Shown here in pieces: positions 34,801 through 46,800 of a DNA stretch of 64,000 nt. The translations under genes and the position numbers were made by a program. The notes beneath the pieces are model-generated. The model had not been told where the DNA came from. It made no database searches and saw only the letters and a list, made by a program, of their open reading frames with translations. Numbering within the stretch: the first letter of the stretch is position 1; each line of letters starts with the position of its first letter. Source of the DNA: Nematostella vectensis (Eukaryota; Cnidaria; Anthozoa; Actiniaria; Edwardsiidae); assembly GCF_932526225.1 (NCBI RefSeq), contig NC_064040.1, positions 17,362,994 to 17,426,993 on the forward strand, given 5' to 3'.

Positions 34801-37800
34801 ACACAATTCCTGGTGTGAATATGGCTGTCAAAGTTGTCAAGAGTCTAATGGCAAATTCTTATGTCCCATCATAGAAGTTCCATTATAAATATTTTTTTTT
34901 TAATCAAAACAATACTCCGACAATTTTTGCCCTTGTGCAGAATAGGTCATGGATGTAACAGCATTCCAAAGATTTGAAATAATATATTTAGACTGTTTAG
35001 ATGCCATACTGTAATTTTTATGTATTGATTTAGTGGCGATTCTCTCCTTCATTGGACCGAATATTCAGAAAAATGTCTGGAATTAAAATCCAAAAATATA
35101 TCTCCTTTCATGCATTACATATTTGGTGAACCCACCATTTACCATATAGTGGCCTTGTTGTTGGTGGCCTACTCCAAAATGAATGCAATGAAGAAAAATC
35201 AGATTGATTTTGGAAGCAAATCCTAAAAAACATCTAAGGAATCACTGACAGTGCTAAAATGCTAACTTCTAATTTCAAAACAAACCCTTTCATTGATCTA
35301 TGTTTGGGGTAGAGAGGAAGCAAAGAATATCAATTGATTAAAAAATAGTCGACGGGGGAGGGGATATAAAGGGAATTAACTCAACTTGAAAGGTTTGTTG
35401 AAAAAAATATAACAGTAATGAAAATAATTTAATTGAGCATTTCTTGACATTTCCCCTTTCCCATTATCTTAACCCTTTCATCACCACAGGCCTCTAAAGA
35501 GGCCATGTCTATGCTATCCAAGCTATGTGAACAGAATTCTATTATTGAAAAAGAACAAGGTTGTTGCTAGTGTTATAAAGTTTAAGTATCTTGCCCTAAA
35601 AAACCCTTCCCTTCATAAAAGTTCCATTAATGTACATTTGTAAAGCTACATTCTGACAAGCTTTGTCCTTGCGAAGAACAAGTAATGGATAAAACAGGAT
35701 TTCAAAGATAGAATATAGTGTCAGACACAATTTTAGATAAGATGCAATACTGAAGTTTTAATGTACCATTTTAAGTGGTGATTTTCCATCCCCATGGAAA
35801 TTAATATCTACAAATATACATCCAGTAATGCATTATATTTTGGTGTTTTTAGAAACCCTGGATCCAACCATTCCAATGAAATAAATCTAAACCTTTAAAA
35901 TAAATGTAATGGAAAAGAGACTTGGAAAGGAAATCCTAAAAAGAAGATATAAGTGAAAGTACTAAATGAAAATTTCTAATTTAAAAATCAAATCTGTTTA
36001 TTAATTTATTTTTGGTGTAGAGGGGAAATAGCAAAGAGCATCAATTGCATAAAAATAGTCAACAGGGAGAAGGAAAAGGAAGAAATATGACTCTTCTTTA
36101 AATGTTTGAAAAGAAAATATAATAACAATAATGTGATAATTATATTCAGTACTTTCCTAAAATATCCCCATTCCCATTATCTTTAGGTTAATAGAAATCT
36201 GTTTTCGTTACAGATTTATTATTTAAAAACCAAAATTATGTTTTTAGTTTTATATAATATAAGTATCTTGTTCTAAAAAAACCTATTGAGTGTGTACTGC
36301 TGAATCAAATAGTAATGCCCTAGTAATTTGAGCCCCCTCCCTTATGGTCCTGGGGAAGTCAGGGGTTAATGTGGGGTTTTAGATTACTTTTTAACCAGAA
36401 TATATCAAGAGGGGTGGTGGTATTGACTGTTTTTGACTCTTAACTTGGAAACAGGCTTTTATTAAAGTCTAATCCCCCACCCTTTCCTGGGACCATGTGT
36501 GTGGGGGTATCAAATGACTAGTGAATAAGAACTCCCTACTGTTTTTCAGACATGACTTTCAAGACATGGTTTTCAATTCTCATGTCTTCCAGTCTTTAGC
36601 ATTCATCTTGGCCCTCAGGTAGTCCCTGGTTCATAAAAGAGTGACATTTCTTTCAAAACAATCTTTTCATTAAGACATTTATAATCTGACAAAATATTTG
36701 AAAAAAAAAAGAATAAACACATGAGATGTAAGATGCAGACAATAACAATACATATTGGCAATAGGAGTTGAATTTTGTTTTGTTTTTATCCTCTTGTAAG
36801 TTGAAAAAGTTGCTGTATCTTCTAAAGATATGTATCTTCTTAGGACTAAGAGCACAGGATATAAAGACAAGAACGGTCTTCTTTACCAGTATATGACAAA
36901 TGCAACACGATATTGGTTAGCCGTTATGAAATATTTCAACAGAATCAAGAATAAAGATAGAACAAAGAATGTCAAAACAAAAGGTGTTATGCTCATTCTC
37001 AAAGCAAACAAAAAGGACAACAAAAAGCCCAATAACATATCATATGTGAACTATTACTTACTTAAATTTACTAGCAAAAACCAGACATATCCTTACATAA
37101 ATCTTGGCGTGAATGAATGTTAGTAGATCTCCTCTAGTTGACTTTATCCTTAAGTCACAAAATTTGAGGCAAAAAGAAATAATCAACGCATGACAAGAAC
37201 TTTTCCCTTGCTCCGTGCTTGTATTTAGCCGCCATTACGGGGCCGAGTGAGGCCTGGGAGTTGCGCGGCTGACTGGCTGGCTGGCTGGCGAGTGACACCA
37301 CAGGGCACCCGCGCAATGGCCACAAAACCAAGTCGCATAGTTATACCATATTTCTATACCTATGGAGCTCCGCGTTGTTGCCATAGCAACACAATATGAC
37401 GTCATTATGGCGTCATTTAAGGGCATATGGTTATTAAAATAGCCTATCTTTCGAAACCTTTGCATAGAACATCCAAGTAAGTTATCTCATTATTTTGCAA
37501 TAGACATATACAAGAGAGCATAAGATAAGAGAGGGACACTTTGGTATTACCCGCGCGCCATGTCGATTTCGAATCTGGCTATTTTTAGTAAACACCAACC
37601 CAACACTGCGCGTGAGGATTTTTACTCACCCTACCCCCGCGCTTTGGGATTTACATCTTGTTGTTTGCCGCTGTTATGTGACTTGAAACCGAAAAAAACC
37701 CACCCTATTTGCACAAATACCATCAAAAAATTTCATTCTAGCATCAAGGATACAGGCACTTGCGGTTTATTAAGGGGATATAGTACTTCGAGGATTGCAA

Positions 37801-40800
37801 GATTTTGAAAACGTTTAAAAAAAAGAGACTTCATTCAAAATCAAGAGCGGAAAACCTTGTGCTTCAAATACCGCTTCCGCTATAACTTGCTGCTTTTTCG
37901 TGGTTTTTCAACATTCATTATCTTCCTAATGGTCAAAACGAAATCTGTAAGTTAGATATTAGATTTGATATTCATTTTTGTAAATATTCCGGTGAATGGG
38001 GAAGAAATCCAGGAAAATACATTTCATAAAACTATCCTTGTAGCGAGGGAATGCATTTTTGTGATGATCAAAGCCAGCAAAATGAAGTATCTGGGCTTTT
38101 CTAATAGTTAGAAAATAAAGAAAGAGATATTACTGAACTTCTTTGTTTCTAGGCATTTCCATAACTATTAAGTATATAATACAAGCTGGAGTCGAGATTT
38201 GAATCAAACGCTGTATCACATCCATTTTATCGCCCGTTTGTGTTTTCTTTCTTGTTGACTTGACTTCGCTGCTCAGACAAACAAAACAGTCAAACTATTT
38301 AGGGATTTAGCTTTCTGTGAGAATATTTGCCAATCTTGCTTACTTAAGTTAGACTTGTTTTCTTCTTCCGAGTTATTTTTCATGGTCTCTTTTCATTCCT
38401 ATCGAGTTGGCAAAACAACAATACGCAACCTGCGGGGGTGTAGGACAAAATAAAAGGAGCAAATCCTCACGCGCAGTGGTGGGGTGGTGGTTACTAAAAA
38501 TAGCCAGATACGGAATCGACATGGCGCGCGGTTAATACCAAAGTGTCCCTCTTTTATCTTATGCTCTTTTGACATTTATTATTAGTGACACTGTTTCTAT
38601 GACAAAAATATATGACACCTGTGACGTCATTGATTGGCATGATACCTTTAATATAGCGTAAGTTTGCAACTGGACTCTTAATTATAGTAATAATTTAAAT
38701 ATCTTTCCCAAAAATATTTTCCTCTTCTTATTTATATTTAAAGTAGAGGAATATAAAGAGGATTTTGCCAAATTAAGATGTTAGTTTAAAAAAAGGCGAT
38801 TTTTAGCTAATTATGTGACATCATCTTGGATTGAATGAAAGTTATTTATTTTAATCAATAAAAACTGGGTGGCATAATCTGAAGCTTTTTGACAATATTT
38901 AATCTTCGTTTCAAGTTTTATTAATGATTTCAGGTGGATATGAATGTTTTTTTGCTATTTCTACAAGCACTATTTCGAGAAGGTCGAAATTGACAAAAAA
39001 ACACCAAACCTCCCCCCTGAAATAGAGAGTTTTTATTGTGTTTTTTCAACTTTATGTTGAGCACGTCGTATTAATAGTTGATCTTAACGACTTAAGGATA
39101 CCGTAGACCCAAGCGGTAATTACCCCGATCGTCCCGGCAAAATCGCTCGCGCTCGCGTCGGATTAAAGCAAATGCCAACAAACTACATATCAATTTAAAG
39201 CTTAATGATTGTACTTTCCTCCTAAAATAATCATTTTTTATACGCGCTTAATTTTGAGTGCTTTTGCCTGGTCCGAAGTGCTAAATCGACCAGTTTTAAA
39301 CATGCGAATTATTTATACACCCCCAAAGCGCGTAACCTCCCGGGATCTGCTTTATATCTTTCGACATGTACTGAACTGAAAAACCCTTGTCTACATTTGA
39401 CGTCACACAGCCTCGTTGATTAATAATCAAGGGTCAAAGTTAGGCGTGGAATAATTTTGCTTCTTTGGCTACAACGAGCTAATTAAGTCCGTAGCAAAAA
39501 GAGCTATTGATTAACCCCGGCACGGTGTGACAGAACAATATCTATACTAGACGCTTGCCAAGTTGCGTAGGAATCGGGCGGTTAGAAGTGTACCTTTAAT
39601 TCACATATTTAGAGTAAGATGGGGTGAAATTTGATTGCGAGTTATCGGGGATTGAAGTTGTGTAAACATTAGACGCAGCGTGACAGTAATGACAGATGAA
39701 GAGCAAATAGAGCCGCGTATGGCAACCAATCACATTGCACGCTCTACACGCAGCGGGAAAACTCTTAGGCGCTCAAATGTCATATCGCTAGTCGTGCAAG
39801 TGAAAGAAGATGCCTAGACCGAAGCGAGCTTGCACTTAAGAAAAGAAGAGCGCGGAAAACTTAAAAAGACCGCGAGCGGAGACAACTCTATGTTTTGGGC
39901 TTTCTTCCTCGCTTAGCCTTCTTCGAAGGAAGCCAAGGATACTTACTTAATCTTGGCGTAGTTTACAACTATGCAAAATTTAGAGTAAACGTTTATAAAG
40001 TTGATATTAATACGGATAAATCTCGGATAAAACGTCGATAATGATACTGACGCGCTTGTATTCTAATTAGAGGGAAAAGCCGTAAAACTTAGTTCCCCGG
40101 ATGTTGATCGCGGGACTTTGAGCTAAGTAAACAGGATTATGGGATTATTGACGCCTTCGAGAATAACGCTACACACGTTCGAATTAGGTTTTTCTTGAAT
40201 ATCTGGCGGAGTATTTAAGATTTTGGTGGTATTTTTTTGCTAACATCGAGAGTGTGCCTATTGTCGTCGAATGGCATAATAAAAAAATTTCACCCGAAAT
40301 GAAGCCATTTGGGTCTACGGTATCGTTAAAACGTTTTGCCTAATTTTCATTAAACTTGGTTGCTATGGTCACCAGGGTCACATATCAAAATTTTGATATA
40401 AACAAAATTTGATCCCAGATAAATTTCAGGAAAAGGAAAATTAATCAAATTTAAATGCTCTAGCCCTTCTAGTTCAAAAATTATTACAGATCAAAGGTGC
40501 TGGGGTCCTCAAAAACCCCCTCCCCCCGGTCTGAATAGGTTTAAGCACCAGGAAGCCCAATAAATTGAAGGATTGAAATATACCTTAAAAAGTTTTGCAG
40601 AATTGCAGAATTGCTTTTCTTGAGTATTTCACGGGTGACCACTAGTAAATAATATTATTCTTCCCCACGCCCGTGAGAGGAAAAAGATCTCTTCAAAGAT
40701 TCCTGCCCGGAATTTGAAGGGACACGTAGGAGGGATCTGAATGAAAATTCCCTACAGTAGATTTGTTGTCAGCGTAACATGACCATGCCTCATGTCTAAC

Positions 40801-43800
40801 GCGAAACGTCTTTTTCGTGTTAAGTGCTTATGCAGATGATTCTTAAGGAAAGTAGGCCATTTTTATGTTCTGCCTTAGAATTCTGTGTTGATCTAAATGT
40901 CTCTCATCATCACAATCATTGTCACTACCATCACTCATCCTCACCCACCATCACTACCAACATCACCATCAACACCCACCATCACTACCAGCATCACTAT
41001 CAACACTCACCATCACTACCAACACCACCATCAACACCCATCATCATTACCAACGTCACCATCAAAACCCACCATCATTAACAACCTCACCATCAACACC
41101 CACCATTACTACCAACATCACCATCAACACCCACCATCACTACCAACATCACCATCAACACCCACCATCACTACCAACATCACCATCAACACTCACCATC
41201 ACTACCAACACCACCTTCAACACCCACCATCACTACCAACATCACCATCAACACCCACTATCACTACCAACATCACCATCAACACCCACCATCACTACCA
41301 ACATCACCACCAACACCCACCATCACTACCAACATCACCATCAACACCCACCATCACTACCAACATCACCATCAACACCCACCATCACTACCAACATCAC
41401 TCATCATCACCCACCATCACTACCAACATCACTCATCATCACCCACCATCACTACCAACATCACCATCAACACCCACCATCACTACCAACATCACCATCA
41501 ACACCCACCATCACTACCAACATCACCATCAGCACCCACCACTACCAACATCACTCATCATCACCCACCATCACTACCAACATCACCATCATTAACACCC
41601 CCCATCACCGTCATCGTCATTGTTGTCATCAATTCTCTATCAAAACCGTTAAATGTTTGTGCCTTGTTTGTTTTTGCAGCTGAATACGTCAATCGTAAGT
41701 CTTAATCTCCATGACAATGCGCTGGGTGGTGATGGCGGCGTTTACATAGCTGATATGCTTAAGGAGAACTGCTACATATCCGAACTGGTAGGAGTAAGTT
41801 ATAAGCTTTGGAGCGTCCAGTAGCCAGGCTAGTTTTCTTTCGCATATTCTCAACCTGGCTCATAATGTTCTCTTCCACCTTATCCTGGCTTCACTCCCGC
41901 CTATCTTTGGTGTCTACTTACGACTAAATACGCTATGGCGTACCGCAAATTTAAAATTGTGAGGAAATTTTTTTGCCCCCCCAATTCCTCTTACACGAGG
42001 GGTGGGGGGCAGGCTCAGGCACTTTGGTCAAATTTGTAAAATCTGACAATAGCTTGATTGAAACACGACGAGGGAGGAGGTGGGTGGGGGCACCATCTCG
42101 CCTAAAGAATGTGCTTTTGGCATTTGTAGGATTTGTCGTGCAATAAGCTTGGTAGTAGCGGCTGTCAGGCCCTTTCTGATATGCTACAGTACAATGTTAG
42201 TCTACTCAAGCTGAACCTGTCCAATAACAACCTGTCGGATAAGGACACTGTCGCCCTGCTGGAAACATTCAAGGTAAGTCATCAAAAACAAGTGACATGC
42301 ACAAAGCGCGGTGTCACACACGGTAAGTTGTCATACCAACTCGGGTGTCACACACGGTAAGTTGTTATACCAGCTCGATCGGGTGTCACACAAGGTAATT
42401 TGTCATACCAGCTCGGGTGTCACACACGGTAAGTTGTCATACCAGCTCGGGTGTCGCACAAGGTAACTTGTCATACCAGCTCGGGTGTCACACAAGGTAA
42501 CTTGTCATACCAGCTCGGGTGTCACACAAGGTAACTTGTCATACCAGCTCGGGTGTCACACAAGGTGAGTTGTCATACCAGCTCGGGTGTCACACAAGGT
42601 GAGTTGTCATACCAGCTCGGATGTCACACAAGGTAAGTTGTCATACCAGCTCGGGTGCACACAAGGTAAGTTGTCATACCAGCTCGGGTGTCACACAAGG
42701 TAACTTGTCATACCAGCTCGGGTGTCACACAAGGTAAGTTGTCATACCAGCTCGGGTGTCACACAAGGTAACTTGTAATACCAGCTCGGGTGTCACACAA
42801 GTTTAGACATCATGGTAGTCTACTAAAGCTAAACCTGTCAGATGAGGACGATGTTGTATTACTACTAGAAACAGCTGAAGTAACAAACTCGTGTTAAAGG
42901 CGCCTGTGTCACGTGAAATGAAGTACCACGAGGCTTTCAATGGCCACCAGGCCTCATGTGACATGCGCAGGGAACCCTTTATACAGGATACTGAGAGGGA
43001 AATATGTGGTAGAATGTTAACTTTTAAACTCTTTATCTTGTTTTAGGGAAACGAGAAGTTACTGTGGCTTGATCTTAGTCATAACAGATTCTCAGAGAAC
43101 GCCGGGGAAAATCTGGGAATCTCAATAAGTAAGTTTACATTATCAACTTACTGATGGAGGTTGTTATACATTATGCTATCCTCAAACAAACTGGGAAGAG
43201 CCACCCAACTGTGACTGTGTATTGTATCTTGGAGAAATTAAGCAAGACGAGTTAGAAACGCTCACTTTCTAGAAGCTCCGGGGTTTTTTTATCACAATTT
43301 TTTCTGATTTTATTATTCTAGTCTGGAGCGAACTAAATATTATTCATATTAATGCCTTATTCTTTCTAGCATCGAATGACTCGCTAGAATACTTGAGTCT
43401 TAGTTGGAAGCTCCGGGGGTTTTTTTATCACAATTTTTTCTGATTTTATTATTCTAGTCTGGAGCGAACTAAATATTATTCATATTAATGCCTTATTCTT
43501 TCTAGCATCGAATGACTCGCTAGAATACTTGAGTCTTAGTTGGAATTACTTGAGACGAAAAGGAGCCGTCGAAGTCGCTAATGGTTTGAGGGTAAGTACA
43601 CTTGCTTGCTGATGATGGCTTGATAGACCCCCCTCCGCCCTCTCCATTATGAGGTTAATTCTACACTCGTACCATGTTTTTTTCTGATGATGCCTTGCTA
43701 ACGACCCTACCCTCCCACTTATGATCAGGCGAACTGCACACTTAAGACTCTCGACCTTTCCTTTAATGGTTTTGCCGATGATGGCGCTGCTGCAATGGGC

Positions 43801-46800
43801 GAGGCGATCCGTGCCAACAACACACTTATGGAACTAGATATAAGGTCAGTTGAATGACTGTGACGCTAATTTTTTTAAAAATTCAATACTTATTGGGTAC
43901 CTTCCCCCTAAAAGTTCTGATTAGATTGATTGAAGTGGTATGTTGTACCAAGAAGTATATTGTACCAAGTGGTGTATTGTACCAAGTGGTATACAGTACC
44001 AAGTGGTGTATTGTATCAAGTGGTGTATTGTACCAAGTGGTGTATTGTACCAAGTGGTGTTAGTACCAAGTGGTGTATTGTACCAAGTGGTGTATTGTAC
44101 CAAGTGGTGTATTGTACCAAGTGGTGTATTGAATCAAGTGGTGTATTGTACCAAGTGGTGTATTGTACCAAGTGGTGTATTGTATCAAGTGGTGTATTGT
44201 ACCAAGTGGTGTATTGTACCAAGTGGTGTATTGTACCAAGTGGTGTATTGTATCAAGTGGTGTATTGTACCAAGTGGTGTATTGTACCAAGTGGTGTATT
44301 GTACCAAGTGGTGTATTGAATCAAGTGGTGTATTGTACCAAGTGGTGTATTGTACCAAGTGGTGTATTGTACCAAGTGGTATATTGTACCAAGTGGTGTA
44401 TTGTATCAAGTGGTGTATTGTACCAGGTGGTGTATAGTACCAAGTGGTATATTGTATCAAGTGGTGTATTGTACCAAGTGGTGTATTGTACCAAGTGGTG
44501 TATTGAATCAAGTGGTGTATTGTACCAAGTGGTGTATTGTACCAAGTGGTGTATTGTACCAAGTGGTGTATTGTACCAAGTGGTGTATTGTACCAAGTGG
44601 TGTATTGTACCAAGTGGTGTATTGTACCAAGTGGTGTATTGTACCAAGTGGTGTATTGTACCAAGTGGTATATTGTACCAAGTGGTGTATTGTACCAAGT
44701 GGTGTATTGTACCAGTGTTGTATCCAATTTCCTTATCCTCTGTTTTTATGTCTAATGTTAAACTTTATTTTTTTTTTACTCAGCAATAACAGAATCACCT
44801 CTCAAGGGGCTTTATGTATCGCCAAGGGCCTCGAGGGAAACAATACGTTAGAGGTTCTAAAGGTACGTCAATTGGATCCCAGGATCTTTTATAACGAGCG
44901 GCAAAGGCCAGGTCAAGTCGCGCATGAGACATGCCGGAGGGAAAGGGGGCACGATATAGAAACATTCAGAACATATTGGGGGGAGGGCACCCTACTGGCG
45001 TATTTGTTGCTTACCTGCTACGGCCTTGTGCAAACAAGCAAAAATCTCGTTTTTGCGTTGTGGCCTCTTTGGCAAAAGTTAAAAAAAAGATAAAACACGA
45101 AATAATTACCAACGACGTGTTATCTTTGCAGATCGGCTCCAACCCGATTGGCAGTGAGGGCTTGGTTTCTATACTAAAGGCCATTTTAAGCTACTGCGAC
45201 AGTGCACTTGTCCATATACATTGCCAGGTAATTCTCAGATCCTTCTTAGATCATTACAAGATGCCGAGTGCTGTCGAGTAGAATCTTGAGCTTCTGTACT
45301 AAAATGCTGGGACAAACTTCAAACTCGAATTCTGTGTAATTGATGATTTCCTGATTTCCCCGTTGTTGTTATCAGGTTGTATGTTTTCTGTCTCTTTTAA
45401 ACCAAACTGTTATGAGATAACAGTGTTTGCCTAGGGCAAGCTTTTGTTATTGTTTTCGATATTGGAAGACAAATAAACTAAAGAAATCTAGACCCTCTTT
45501 AATAATCTTCAATTACCAGTTCCAATAGTAAATATCTTTATATCCTTCCAAAATCAGCCGATACAAATGTCTTTTCACACTTTCGTATTTTCTTGAGTCT
45601 CGGCCAGCCGCCATCTCGTCATTCAAGCAAAATACAAAGTGTGAGAAAGCCTCCACTTCCATAATCGGTTTATTTAGAAAAAACAGACTATAGCGATATC
45701 TTGAATATGGGAAATAAGACTTTGTTTTTAGGTTGTTTCAAGATTTTATTACATAATTTCTTTAACAATATTGAAAGAAACAATATCGAAAGAGACAATG
45801 ACAAAGGTTTGGCTAACAAGGACTCTTTCAGAAAAGCGCTTTTTTAACAGTAGCTCATGACTAGGATATATACTTGGACCATGAGTGTGACACGTTGTAC
45901 AACGAACTCCGCAAGATCAAAAATTTCGCGATCTACCCCATGCCAGGGGTGGGGGGAAAAGACCCCTCAAGGGCGGTACGTCGGTACGCGGAGGCTAACC
46001 AGCAACAGTGGATGGAAGCCTTTCAGGAGTACGATACGGACAGACTTTACAAAGTGACAAGGGCGGATTTTGTCAAAGGGATTAAGGTAAGGAATGATGG
46101 GCATCGATCATGCCGTCATCCTCATTACTATAATCATTATGATACGAGACCTTTAAAGGTCGTGAATATTGCGATATTAATGACGGTGAAGCGAAGAAAA
46201 CTGTGTGTACGCAATATTGCCGCTCGTACTGCTATCCTTCTCTTCTAACTCGCACTGCTATCCTTTTCTCCTAGCGCGCACTGCAATCCTTCTCTTCTAA
46301 CGCGCACTGCAATCCTTCTCTTCTAGCTCGCACTGCTATCCTTCTCTACTAGCGCGCACTTCCAATCCTTCTCTTCTAGTGCGTACTGCTATCCTTCTCT
46401 ACTAGCGCGCACTGCTACCCTTCTCTTCTAGCGCACTGCTATCCTTCTCTTCTAGCGCGCACTCCTATCCTTCTCTACTAGCGCTCACTGCTACCCTTCT
46501 CTACTAGCGCGCACTCCTATCCTTCTCTTCTAGCGCCCACTGCTATCCTTATCTACTAGCGCGCACTGCAATCCTTCTCGTCTAGCGCGTACTGCTATCC
46601 TCTTCTAGCGCGCACTGCTACCCTTCTCTACTAGCGCGCACTGCAATCCTTCTCTTCTAACGCGCACTGCTATCCTTCTCCTCCAGCGCGTACTGCTATC
46701 CTTCTCTACTAACGCGCACTGCTTTCCTCTTCTAGCGCGCACTGCTATCTTTCTCTTCTAGCGCTCACTGCTATCCTTCTCTACTAGCGCGCACTGCTAT

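Noticed and set aside
34740-34890. Possible coding remnant at the start of the dispersed element (frame from ATGGATCCAGGCC)
   Set aside because: The frame stops after about 42 codons in copy 1, differs in copy 2, and resembles no transposase.
40897-41683. Histidine/threonine-rich plus-strand frames of 232 and 254 codons
   Set aside because: They are produced by a 31-bp intronic minisatellite; each frame shows the same peptides cyclically.
41788-41800. Alternative donor GTAAGT six bases past the chosen exon 4 end
   Set aside because: It would insert Val-Gly into the LRR core. The upstream GTAGGA donor gives SEL|DLSCNKLG, which fits the repeat exactly.
42309-42800. Recursive (zero-length exon) splice sites in the 34-bp repeats
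   Set aside because: AAG|GTAAGT has the right junction word, but no pyrimidine tract precedes the AG in any unit, so ratchet-point use is unlikely.
43371-43411. First copy of the exon 7 start as a separate LRR exon
   Set aside because: It has an acceptor but no donor before the duplicated intron sequence, and its length would break the LRR register.
43930-45093. Val/Tyr/Cys-rich frames, one reading on into an LRR exon
   Set aside because: They come from a 17-bp repeat in intron 8. The run-on enters exon 9 without the conserved acceptor CAG and continues into intron 9.
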